Made by a program: the position numbers and the translations under genes | From: Gammaproteobacteria bacterium (ex Lamellibrachia satsuma) | Lineage (GTDB): Bacteria > Pseudomonadota > Gammaproteobacteria > Chromatiales > Chromatiaceae | Direction: 5' to 3' | Assembly (NCBI GenBank): GCA_019623805.1 | Contig: CP053680.1 | Span: 310,001 to 374,000, forward strand | DNA length: 64,000 nucleotides | Notes under the pieces: generated by a model | Told to the model about the DNA's origin: nothing | What the model saw: the letters and a program-made list of their open reading frames with translations, nothing else | Database searches by the model: none | Part shown: piece after piece, positions 40,408 to 48,322 of the stretch | Layout: every line of letters starts with the position of its first letter | Numbering within the stretch: the first letter of the stretch is position 1

Positions 40408-41992
40408 ATTCAGCCACTCCGTCTGGTATGCCCCGCTCTTCGCACTAATTCCGATGATACCGCTGCTGCCCCTGTTGGCGGCCGGCTGGATTGGCCTCTC
40501 TTACGCTTATGAAGGCAACCGCGGTGAGTCCGGCGAGAAAATCACTGCACGGGTGGCAGTTGGTGCCGCTTTCCTCTCACTGCTCTGTCTGCTGTTAGTC
40601 GATCTCTATGCCCTGCTCACCGGGCATGCCCCGGGGCAGGTGCGGATAATGGAGTGGCTCAACAGCGGCGACTACCAGATCAATATCAGTTTCACGCTAG
40701 ATGCCCTGGGGCTCTCCATGGCCACCCTCGTGGCAGTTATCTCGTTCATCACTCTGCGTTTCTCGGTCAACTACCTGCATCGCGAAGCGGGATTCCAGCG
40801 CTTCTTTATGATCCTCTGCCTCTTCATGTCGGCAATGCTGTTGATCGTGATAAGCGGCAGTGCAGTCATGGCATTTATTGGTTGGGAGTTAGCGGGCGTG
40901 AGTTCCTACCTGCTGATCGGTTATTCACTCGACCGCCCCACCGCCACCAACAACGCCACTCGCGCCTTCGTCACCAACCGTATCGGCGATGCAGGTTTCA
41001 TTCTGGCGATCTTCCTTGCGTTAACGTGGATTGGTGATGTCGAGTGGCCAGGCATCCTCTCGGGTGTCTCAGGAATGTCGACCCTGACTGCCGGCCTTCT
41101 GGCCTTTGGATTTCTGCTCGCCGCCCTGGTGAAATCAGCTCAAGTACCGTTTTCGCCCTGGATCGCCCGCGCGCTGGAAGGCCCTACCCCTTCCAGTGCA
41201 GTGTTTTACGGCAGCCTGATGGTACATGCTGGCGTGTTCTTGGTAATCCGGCTGCAGCCGGTCTTTGAACAGACCCCGCTGATGATGATCTTTCTCGTCA
41301 TTTTTGGAGTAACGACTGCGCTCTATGGCTATCTGTCGGGACTGGTGCAAACAGATGTAAAGAGCATGCTGATCTTCTCCACCATCGCCCAAGTGGGCCT
41401 GATGTTCGTGGAGTGCGGCCTCGGCCTGTTTGACCTGGCCGCCTGGCACCTGGCCGCCCACGCTATCTGGCGCGCGTATCAGTTCCTCAGCTCCCCCGCC
41501 CATATGCACCTGATGTCACGCCCCACCCGACCGGTACCTGCATGCCTGGGCAGACGCCGCTGGCTCTATACCGCTGCGATTAATCGCTTCTGGCTCGACG
41601 CTATCGGCGATTGGCTGCTGACGCGCCCCACCAAGACATTGGCCCAGGACACGCAAAATTTCGATGACAAGGTCATCATTCCGCTGGTTGGCTTGCCGAG
41701 TCAGGCAGACGCGATCAGTTCGCTGGCGCAATGGGAACACAAGAGAGGCGGGCACCATCCTTCAGCTGAAGGTGACGTGGGAATGGGACACGGCCTTGCA
41801 GGAAAATTGATGGAAGGTATCGCCTCTCTCCTGCACTGGTTCGAGGAGCACCTGGTGCTGAAGGGCGGAGGGGAGGGACTGATCAATACGATTCAACGTG
41901 TCGGTGGCCAGCTGCAGAAGATCGAAGAGCTGTTGAGTCATCCTCGTTACCTATTACTGCTGATCATGGCCACCTTTGCGGTGATTATCTGA
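40400..41992 (+). CDS. dabB: Inorganic-carbon transporter membrane subunit DabB (NuoL-like)
   Basis: 530-residue membrane subunit thought to use a cation gradient to power DabA. The NuoL-type core is clear: IGWELAGVSSYLLIGYSLDR with the TM5 Glu, the segment ATRAFVTNRIGDAGF, ALVKSAQVPFSPWIARAL with the TM7 Lys, and TDVKSMLIFSTIAQVGLM. After HLAAHAIWRAYQFL (residue about 360) the usual helices 12-15 are absent. Instead a hydrophilic segment (AINRFWLDAIGDWLLTRPTK) and an amphipathic stretch lead to one last hydrophobic helix, as at the end of NuoL. It overlaps dabA and has GGAG upstream. Confidence 0.92.
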   Translation: MPEFSHSVWYAPLFALIPMIPLLPLLAAGWIGLSYAYEGNRGESGEKITARVAVGAAFLSLLCLLLVDLYALLTGHAPGQVRIMEWLNSGDYQINISFTLDALGLSMATLVAVISFITLRFSVNYLHREAGFQRFFMILCLFMSAMLLIVISGSAVMAFIGWELAGVSSYLLIGYSLDRPTATNNATRAFVTNRIGDAGFILAIFLALTWIGDVEWPGILSGVSGMSTLTAGLLAFGFLLAALVKSAQVPFSPWIARALEGPTPSSAVFYGSLMVHAGVFLVIRLQPVFEQTPLMMIFLVIFGVTTALYGYLSGLVQTDVKSMLIFSTIAQVGLMFVECGLGLFDLAAWHLAAHAIWRAYQFLSSPAHMHLMSRPTRPVPACLGRRRWLYTAAINRFWLDAIGDWLLTRPTKTLAQDTQNFDDKVIIPLVGLPSQADAISSLAQWEHKRGGHHPSAEGDVGMGHGLAGKLMEGIASLLHWFEEHLVLKGGGEGLINTIQRVGGQLQKIEELLSHPRYLLLLIMATFAVII

Positions 41993-42005
41993 GGAATCCT
42001 GAACG

Positions 42006-43523
42006 ATGATTACCGAAATCCATTGGACCGCCCAGTCGGCCTACCCGATTCTCACCACGTTGCAGTTGTTGCCGCTGGTCGTGCTGATGGCGATCCTGGC
42101 CATGCGAGAGAACCGGCTGGTGCCTTTGATCGGCATAGGCGGTGCGGTAGTAGAACTGCTTTTGGCCATCAACCTCTGGCTTAACTACGACTCCCATCAG
42201 GGCGCCATGCAGTTTGCCGAACGGGTTGAGCTGTTTGGCCCCCTTGCCTACCATGCCTCGGTGGACGGCGTCAGTGTGTTGTTTATCCTGCTCACGGCGC
42301 TGATCACGTTGTTGATGGTGATTTACGGGCAGGTGCGACAACTGCTGCCCCACGCTTGGTTCCTGGCACTGGTGTTCGCGGTAGAAGCCGCCCTGATGAG
42401 CATGTTCACCACCGTCGATCTGCTCTGGTTCGTACTGGTATCCGTTGTGGAGCTGGGACTGGTGGGTATTCTGCTCGCCCGGTGGTCGACCTCCCCTGAA
42501 TCAGAACTTGCCCAAACCCGCTACTACCAGTTCATGAGCACCAGCATCCTGCTGTTGCTGATTGGCATCATCATTCTGGGCTGGAACCATGCAGATGCAG
42601 CCGGAGGGGACTGGACATTCGACCTGATCAAGCTCGCTCAGACGCCTGTCTCTCCCGGCTTTCAGTCGGTAGCCTTCTTCCTCTTCTTCTATGGCCTGGC
42701 GGTGCGTATTCCGCTCTTTCCCCTGCATGGATGGCTGCCACTGGTCGCCGAACACGGTACAGTGGCAGCCGCACCGGTATTTCTTATCGGCCTCAAGATC
42801 GGCATCTACGGCATGTTGAGGTTTATCCTGCCACTGATGCCCGAGGCTGTCATGCATTGGCACCAGTACATCGTTGCCTTCGCCGTGGCCGGCATCTTCT
42901 ATGCTGCACTGCTGGCGATGTTGCAGGTCAACCTGCGCCGGCTGCTGGCCTTTGCGGTGGTCTCCCATACCAGTGTGCTGGTGATCGGACTGTTCAGTCT
43001 CAATCAGATGGCTTTCGAAGGTGCGGTCATGCTGTCGATCAATTTTGGTCTGGCGATCACAACGCTGCTGTTTATGCAAGGTTTCGTCTATCGACGTACC
43101 CACACACTGTTGATGGCACGCCTGGGCGGACTCTTCGACAGCATACCGGTAATCGGCATTACATTTCTCATAGCAGGACTCTCCATTGTCGGCATGCCGG
43201 GAACCCCAGGCTTTGATGCGGCCCATCTGATGCTTGAGGGTGCCATTCACCGCTATGGCGCACTGATCACCATTGCCGCCGCCTTGGGCAATGTGGTGGC
43301 CGCAGGTTTCCTGCTCTGGGCATTCCAGCGTGCTTTTCTTGCGCCCCAGGATGAGTCCCAGCCTGTACGTAAGGTGGATCCAACTACATGGACGGAACTG
43401 CTCATCTCGGGCGTAATGATTCTGGTTCTGCTGGGTGCCGGATTTTACTCCGAACTCTGGCTCGATCTGATCGAGAAATCTCTGGATGGGCTGAGCGCGC
43501 TCTACATGACGCCTCACGTTTAG
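42006..43523 (+). CDS. Divergent NuoM-like membrane subunit of the DAB-type cluster
   Basis: 505 residues, about 14 membrane helices, complex I subunit 4/antiporter fold. The TM5 Glu (LVSVVELGLVGILLARW) and TM8 Lys (FLIGLKIGIYGMLRF) are kept. The TM7 Lys is Arg (GLAVRIPLFPLHGWLP) and the TM12 Glu is lost (GTPGFDAAHLML, where the neighbour subunit has FPAEFLVL). It may be a structural or altered-coupling subunit rather than a full proton channel. It starts 13 bases after the dabB stop. Confidence 0.87.
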   Translation: MITEIHWTAQSAYPILTTLQLLPLVVLMAILAMRENRLVPLIGIGGAVVELLLAINLWLNYDSHQGAMQFAERVELFGPLAYHASVDGVSVLFILLTALITLLMVIYGQVRQLLPHAWFLALVFAVEAALMSMFTTVDLLWFVLVSVVELGLVGILLARWSTSPESELAQTRYYQFMSTSILLLLIGIIILGWNHADAAGGDWTFDLIKLAQTPVSPGFQSVAFFLFFYGLAVRIPLFPLHGWLPLVAEHGTVAAAPVFLIGLKIGIYGMLRFILPLMPEAVMHWHQYIVAFAVAGIFYAALLAMLQVNLRRLLAFAVVSHTSVLVIGLFSLNQMAFEGAVMLSINFGLAITTLLFMQGFVYRRTHTLLMARLGGLFDSIPVIGITFLIAGLSIVGMPGTPGFDAAHLMLEGAIHRYGALITIAAALGNVVAAGFLLWAFQRAFLAPQDESQPVRKVDPTTWTELLISGVMILVLLGAGFYSELWLDLIEKSLDGLSALYMTPHV

Positions 43524-43571
43524 ACTGTTCATCGGTGGCTATCAGTCACTCAACACTGGAATCGAGAAACG

Positions 43572-45083
43572 ATGGTTGAAACAATCCAGGCACTGACAAA
43601 CGGCGTTCCGTTGATCAGCCTGCTGATCCTCTCGCTACCGATCGGCGCAGCTTTGGTCTGGCTGGTTCCCGGTAGTGAAAGATCTCGTTGGGTGGTACTG
43701 ACGACCGCGCTTATCGACCTGGTGCTCGCCACCCTGATACTTCTGGGTTTTGACGCAACACAGAGCGGCTTTCAGTTTGTCGAAACAGCGAGTTGGATAC
43801 CGTCTCTCAATATCCACTACAAAGTGGGCGTGGACGGAGTTTCTGTGCTGTTCCTGCCTTTAACCGTGCTGCTCTTCCTTGGCGTGATTCTCAGCTCATG
43901 GACCAGCGTGCGCACCCTGCCCCGACTCTACTACACACTGCTGTTGCTGCTGGAAAGCGCGACCTTGGGCATTTTTGTCTCCCTCGACACCATACTCTTT
44001 TTCCTTTTCTGGGAACTGACGCTGATCCCGCTCTATTTCCTCATCAGTTTCTGGGGAACCGGCGCAAACCGGCGTTATGCTGCGGTAAAATATACTCTCT
44101 TCATGATGGCTGGCGGCGTGCCGCTGCTGTTCGGGTTCGTGTTACTCGCCTTCAATCATGCCGAACTTGCCGGAGCCACTCTGCCCGGCGGTTTGGTCTT
44201 CGACATGGAAGCCCTGCTCAGCCAAGCGCTACCCGCTGAAATGCAGACCCTCATCTTCCTGTTGCTGCTGGCAGGTTTTGCCTTCAAGACGCCGATATTT
44301 CCCTTCCACACCTGGCTGCCGGTGGTAGCCATGGAAGGCCCCATAGCCATCGCAGCCCTGATGACCGGTCTTAAACTCGGCGCTTATGGCATCATCCGCT
44401 TTGTTGTGCCCATGGCACCGGCTGCTGCACAGGATTTTCACTGGCTGCTTGCAGGTCTTGGTGTCATCGGCATCCTCTACGGTGCAGTGATGGCCATTGC
44501 CCAGACAAACCTGCGGCGCATGCTCGCCTACTCAAGCATCAGTCACGTAGGGCTTGTAATATTGGGTATCGCCTCATTGAATATCCAGGGCATCCAGGGC
44601 GCGCTGTTCCACCTGTTGAACTTCACCATCGTGGCTGGCGGCCTTTTCATCCTGACCGGTTTTCTGCACCACCGCACCGGTTCCACCGACATCATCAGCC
44701 TGGGGGGTGTTGCCCAGCGGATGCCGCTGTTAACCGCGTTCTTCTTCCTCTTTGGTCTAGCCAGCATGGGGGTTCCGGGTACCAACGGTTTTCCTGCAGA
44801 GTTTCTGGTACTGGTCAGTGCCCTTGAAACCCACACCGGGGCCGGTCTGGCAGCACTCTTTGGGGTCGTGCTGAGCGCAGGTTACTTCCTGTCGATCTAT
44901 CGACGCAGCTTTCTTGGCCCCATCACCTCTCCCGTGGTTGATGAAGTCCAGGATCTACGCCATCGTGAACTTTTGCTGGTAAGCGTTATGGGGCTGCTTA
45001 TCCTCACAGCAGGACTCTACCCGAATGCAGTGCTCGACCTGACTCGGGTGGCGAGCGAGCAATGGGTGGCAGGAGTGAAGTAA
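43572..45083 (+). CDS. NuoM-like proton-translocating subunit, last gene of DAB-type cluster
   Basis: 503 residues with about 14 membrane helices. Key residues all present: FLFWELTLIPLYFLISFWG (TM5 Glu), GFAFKTPIFPFHTWLP (TM7 Lys), TGLKLGAYGIIRF (TM8 Lys), GTNGFPAEFLVL (TM12 Glu). It is typical of complex I subunit 4. Forty-eight bases separate it from the previous gene and a GAG ribosome site precedes the ATG. With the first NuoM-like gene it gives the cluster two apparently competent antiporter-like subunits plus one divergent one. Confidence 0.9.
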   Translation: MVETIQALTNGVPLISLLILSLPIGAALVWLVPGSERSRWVVLTTALIDLVLATLILLGFDATQSGFQFVETASWIPSLNIHYKVGVDGVSVLFLPLTVLLFLGVILSSWTSVRTLPRLYYTLLLLLESATLGIFVSLDTILFFLFWELTLIPLYFLISFWGTGANRRYAAVKYTLFMMAGGVPLLFGFVLLAFNHAELAGATLPGGLVFDMEALLSQALPAEMQTLIFLLLLAGFAFKTPIFPFHTWLPVVAMEGPIAIAALMTGLKLGAYGIIRFVVPMAPAAAQDFHWLLAGLGVIGILYGAVMAIAQTNLRRMLAYSSISHVGLVILGIASLNIQGIQGALFHLLNFTIVAGGLFILTGFLHHRTGSTDIISLGGVAQRMPLLTAFFFLFGLASMGVPGTNGFPAEFLVLVSALETHTGAGLAALFGVVLSAGYFLSIYRRSFLGPITSPVVDEVQDLRHRELLLVSVMGLLILTAGLYPNAVLDLTRVASEQWVAGVK

Positions 45084-45146
45084 TCTAATCCATGCTCTTT
45101 CAACGATGTTAGAATCGTCCGGAGATAAACTCATTCGGAGGAGAGC

Positions 45147-45752
45147 ATGCGAACTGTTTCCACCATTACCATTACCAGTACCCTTACCCTTTTGCTTTTG
45201 GCATCTACTGCCCAGGCGGATCAGTCGTTTCAACTGACAAGCCCCGATATCAAATCCGGGACCCTGTTGAACAAAACACAGGTTTTCAATGGATTTGGTT
45301 GTACCGGCGGCAATATCTCTCCCCAGCTCAACTGGTCAGGCGCGCCGAAGAAGACAAAGAGTTTCGCCGTAACGGTTTTTGACCCAGATGCGCCGACCGG
45401 CAGTGGCTGGTGGCACTGGGTGATTTTCAATATTCCCGCCAATGCCGTTGGGCTGGCCCGCAATGCGGGTAACCCAACATCCCATCTGGCACCGGAAAAC
45501 AGCGTCCAGAGTCGCACTGACTTCGGCAGTGCGGGATATGGTGGCGCCTGCCCTCCGAAAGGCCATGGCAAACACCGTTACCAGTTCAAGGTTCATGCCC
45601 TGGATGTTGAAAGGCTCGACATCGGCCCCGACAGCAGTGGAGCACTGGCTGGCTACTATATCAATGCCCATCAGCTGGGCACGGCAGAGATCGAAGCGAT
45701 CTATGAACGTTCAGTCCCACTCTCACCACCGTCAAATTTCAGCGTGAAATGA
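45147..45752 (+). CDS. YbhB/YbcL-family PEBP-like protein, secreted
   Basis: 201 residues of the phosphatidylethanolamine-binding / Raf-kinase-inhibitor-like family. Signal peptide at 1-24 (TLTLLLLASTAQA). Family motifs are FDPDAPTGSGWWHWVIFNIP near residue 75 and GGACPPKGHGKHRYQF near 135. The bacterial members bind small anionic ligands; the role is not established. GGAGGAG sits upstream of ATG 45147. The next gene (SprT) starts 4 bases before this stop. Confidence 0.92.
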   Translation: MRTVSTITITSTLTLLLLASTAQADQSFQLTSPDIKSGTLLNKTQVFNGFGCTGGNISPQLNWSGAPKKTKSFAVTVFDPDAPTGSGWWHWVIFNIPANAVGLARNAGNPTSHLAPENSVQSRTDFGSAGYGGACPPKGHGKHRYQFKVHALDVERLDIGPDSSGALAGYYINAHQLGTAEIEAIYERSVPLSPPSNFSVK

Positions 45753-46321
45753 GTCGATTCAAACAATCGGAGCCGGCAACCGACAAGACAATCGACGAAT
45801 TGCAGCAAACCGCGCTGGTCCGCACCAAAGCCCTGCTGAAACAGGCTGGGCACCACTTTGGTCGACCTGTCCCCTCTGTGGCTATCAATTTCGAACTGAA
45901 AGGACAAGCTGCGGGAATGGTTCGTTTTCCCGCCTCGGGAAAAGCGCAAATCCGATATAACGCCGTTCTCCTGACTGAAAATGCCGAGGATTTTCTCAAA
46001 CGGACCGTTCCACATGAGGTGGCCCATGTCATCGCCCGTACATATCACGGCGGAAAAATCCGTCCTCACGGTGCCGAGTGGCAGTCGGTGATGGGCTTTT
46101 TCAATGCCGAGCCGAGCCGCTGCCACAGTTACGACATCAGCCGTTCCTCGACCAGAAAGCTCCGTCGATTCCGCTACGCTTGTCACTGCAGCGAACATCT
46201 GTTGACCAGTATCCGGCACAGACGAAGTCTGGCTGGTCAGCGCTACTACTGTCGAAAGTGCAAAAATCCACTAAAGTTGGTGGTAAGTGTCGATAAGGAG
46301 CCTCTGAATGAATCTGGGTGA
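45749..46321 (+). CDS. sprT: SprT-family zinc metalloprotease
   Basis: 190 residues. The zinc-protease motif is VPHEVAHVIARTYHGGKIRP at about 92-111 (HExxH), with a third ligand likely in PHGAEW. The C-terminal zinc ribbon is seen as YACHCSEHLL ... YYCRKCKNPL. SprT/SPRTN proteins cleave DNA-protein crosslinks in eukaryotes; the bacterial role is less sure. The final codons (KEPLNESG) lie inside the left terminal repeat of a mobile-element-like sequence, so the natural C-terminus may have been altered by the insertion. Confidence 0.9.
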   Translation: MSRFKQSEPATDKTIDELQQTALVRTKALLKQAGHHFGRPVPSVAINFELKGQAAGMVRFPASGKAQIRYNAVLLTENAEDFLKRTVPHEVAHVIARTYHGGKIRPHGAEWQSVMGFFNAEPSRCHSYDISRSSTRKLRRFRYACHCSEHLLTSIRHRRSLAGQRYYCRKCKNPLKLVVSVDKEPLNESG

Positions 46322-46456
46322 GATGCATTGACGATCAGAATGCGTCAATTTGAGGCCCAAATCGCACGTAATAGCAGGCTATTGCGAAGATTTGGAACGA
46401 AAAAGTGACGCATTATGGCGGCAAGGCACTCGACCATGGTTCGTTCAGAGGCTCCT
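46297..46456. mobile_element. MITE-like element with nested inverted repeats
   Basis: 160 bases flanked by near-perfect 16-base inverted repeats: GGAGCCTCTGAATGAA at 46297 and TTCGTTCAGAGGCTCC at 46441 (one mismatch). Inside lie AATGCGTCA / TGACGCATT (46339, 46406) and a further stem CCAAATCGCACG... / ...GCGAAGATTTGG, so the whole can fold as one long hairpin. No coding capacity. It overlaps the 3' end of the sprT frame. Confidence 0.65.
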
Positions 46457-46472
46457 TAAGTGAGATAACCTT

Positions 46473-46784
46473 TTGAAAATCCTGCTGGCCGCCTTGCTGC
46501 TGACACTCTGGTCTCATCAGACCTATGCATTTTTCTGCTTCACCTTCAGTGGGAGTGGCGGAGAGCGATATTCTAGGCAGAGGGTATGGTTACCTCCTGC
46601 CTATTTTCCACCAGTTCCCCATAGTCCGAGCTATCCGCTGGAGAGTGATCCTCAGCCACCCCCGATCCGCCCGGTACAAAAAACCGTCGAACAGGAGGTG
46701 GAGATCATCAATGGCTATCGCTTTCGAGCGCTTGGTAGAAACCGCACTAACGAACAGGCTAAAATCCCCCGCCTCAACCATTAA
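46473..46784 (+). CDS. Small secreted proline-rich protein
   Basis: 103 residues starting from TTG, with a signal peptide (KILLAALLLTLWSHQTYA) and a Pro/Tyr-rich mature part (PPAYFPPVPHSPSYPLES, PPPIRPVQ). The last part VEIINGYRFRALGRN is more polar. There is no known domain. It lies between the MITE-like element and the dihydrolipoamide-dehydrogenase-like gene. Whether it is expressed cannot be told from sequence; the TTG start and lack of a clear ribosome site are weak points. Confidence 0.5.
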   Translation: MKILLAALLLTLWSHQTYAFFCFTFSGSGGERYSRQRVWLPPAYFPPVPHSPSYPLESDPQPPPIRPVQKTVEQEVEIINGYRFRALGRNRTNEQAKIPRLNH

Positions 46785-46827
46785 AATCTGACGATCATTT
46801 TTCAGAAATACATTCCAGGAGTTTTCC

Positions 46828-48237
46828 GTGGCAGAAAAGAGTGTGGATGTTGCCATCATCGGTTCCGGCACCGCCGGTCTGAACGCAACCAGTAAGGTCG
46901 GTCCTGCCGGCAAGAGTTTTGTACTGATCAACGGCGGAGAGCCGGGCACCACCTGCGCACGGGTCGGCTGCATGCCCTCGAAGGCACTGATCCAAGTGGC
47001 GGAGGATTACCACCGACGCACCCATCTTGGCCGCTACGGGGTGGATGGTCACGAAGAGTTGACCATCGACATTCCCGAAGCCATGGAGCATGTACAGGAC
47101 CTGCGGGACAACTTCGTCGACCGGGTGCTCTCCAACAGCACCGACAACATGGGCGAAAAGTTTATCGATGCCTATGCTAAATTCGTCGACCCCAATACGC
47201 TGGAACTCGATAACGGCGACCGCATCCATGCCGAAAAGATCGTTCTCGCCAGCGGCTCACGTCCGGTTTTGCCCGAAGCCTGGAAGGCATTCGGCAGTAA
47301 AGTGTTGACCACCGACAGTTTCTTCGAATTGGAGAATTTGCCCGAATCCATGGCCATCGTGGGACTTGGTGTGATCGGCCTCGAATTGGGCCAGTCAATC
47401 AGTCGCCTTGGTGTCGATCTCACTGGTTTCGATCTTGCTGAACAGATCGGCGGTATCACCGACCCGGAAGTCAGCAAGGTCGCCCTGGAGATCATGAGCC
47501 GGGAGTTCCCCATTCACCTCGGCAAGGCCGTGGAGATTAGTGAAGAGGGTGACAAACTGCAGGTCACTGCCGGTGACATATCGGTGATGGTGGACAAGGT
47601 ACTGATCAGCATGGGCCGAATACCCAACGTGGACAATCTGGCACTGGAAAATGCCGGTATCGAACTGGATGAACGTGGTGTGCCCCACTACAACCCCAAC
47701 ACCATGCAGATTGGCGACTCCCATATCTTTATCGCCGGTGACATGAACGGTGACCGTCAAATCCTGCACGAAGCCGGCGACGAGGGAAAGATCGCCGGTT
47801 ACAACGCGGCCAATGACACGGTGCAGGGTTTCAAACGGAAGGTTCCCCTGGCTATCACCTTTTCAGATCCCAACATCTGCCTGGCGGGCACCCGTTACTC
47901 TGAGCTGGATATGGAAACCACCGCAATCGGCGAGGTGCGCCTGAATCCAGTTGGCCGCGCCATGATCATGGGGCAGAATCGAGGCATTATCCGGGTCTAC
48001 GGCGACAAGGTGACCGGCCGGATGCTGGGGGTAGAGATGATCAGTGTGCGGGGAGAAAACCTGGGACACTTGCTGAATTGGGCGATTACCCAGGAGTTGA
48101 GCGTCGGAGACCTGCTGCGCATGCCCTTCTATCACCCCGTGATCGAAGAGGCATTGCAGGCGGCGCTCAACAACCTCTATTCCAAGGTCGAGAGCAAGAA
48201 TGAAGGACCCATCAAGGAGTTGATTCCGCTGGATTAA
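46828..48237 (+). CDS. Dihydrolipoamide dehydrogenase-like flavoprotein
   Basis: 469 residues of the class I pyridine nucleotide-disulfide oxidoreductases, the usual Lpd length. FAD site VDVAIIGSGTAGLNA; redox-active disulfide in TTCARVGCMPSKAL (CxxxxC, differing from the common CLNxGCIPSK); second nucleotide site AIVGLGVIGLELGQ near 175; FAD-binding DMNGDRQILHEAGDEG; catalytic C-terminal YHPVIEEALQ with the His/Glu pair. It starts at GTG 46828 with CAGGAG upstream. No 2-oxoacid dehydrogenase or glycine-cleavage genes are near, so it is an orphan paralog; in sulfur oxidisers such Lpd-like proteins can serve sulfur-linked lipoate systems. Confidence 0.9.
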   Translation: MAEKSVDVAIIGSGTAGLNATSKVGPAGKSFVLINGGEPGTTCARVGCMPSKALIQVAEDYHRRTHLGRYGVDGHEELTIDIPEAMEHVQDLRDNFVDRVLSNSTDNMGEKFIDAYAKFVDPNTLELDNGDRIHAEKIVLASGSRPVLPEAWKAFGSKVLTTDSFFELENLPESMAIVGLGVIGLELGQSISRLGVDLTGFDLAEQIGGITDPEVSKVALEIMSREFPIHLGKAVEISEEGDKLQVTAGDISVMVDKVLISMGRIPNVDNLALENAGIELDERGVPHYNPNTMQIGDSHIFIAGDMNGDRQILHEAGDEGKIAGYNAANDTVQGFKRKVPLAITFSDPNICLAGTRYSELDMETTAIGEVRLNPVGRAMIMGQNRGIIRVYGDKVTGRMLGVEMISVRGENLGHLLNWAITQELSVGDLLRMPFYHPVIEEALQAALNNLYSKVESKNEGPIKELIPLD

Positions 48238-48255
48238 TACCCATCCAACAAACTT

Positions 48256-48311
48256 GTAGGAGCGGCGCCCCGCCGCGGTTCGGAGCCATCGCGGCGGGGC
48301 GCCGCTCCTAC
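48256..48311. repeat. Perfect GC-rich palindrome, 21-base arms
   Basis: Left arm 48256-48276 (GTAGGAGCGGCGCCCCGCCGC) repeats exactly as the reverse complement at 48291-48311, with a 14-base loop. It sits between the convergent lpd-like and deacetylase genes, where it might act as a bidirectional rho-independent-like barrier, but no T-run is present. Intact member of the GGAGCGGCG family also seen at 9555 and 17490. Confidence 0.75.
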
Positions 48312-48322
48312 TCAGCCTCTGA

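Noticed and set aside
42501..43532. 343-codon minus-strand open frame
   Set aside because: Antisense to a clear NuoM-like membrane protein; its product is His/Gln/Asp-rich, a typical shadow of hydrophobic coding sequence.
48256..48311. Palindrome as a rho-independent terminator
   Set aside because: The stem is strong but no T-run follows on either strand, and the same core recurs at 17490 and 9555 away from gene ends, so a REP-type repeat is the better reading.
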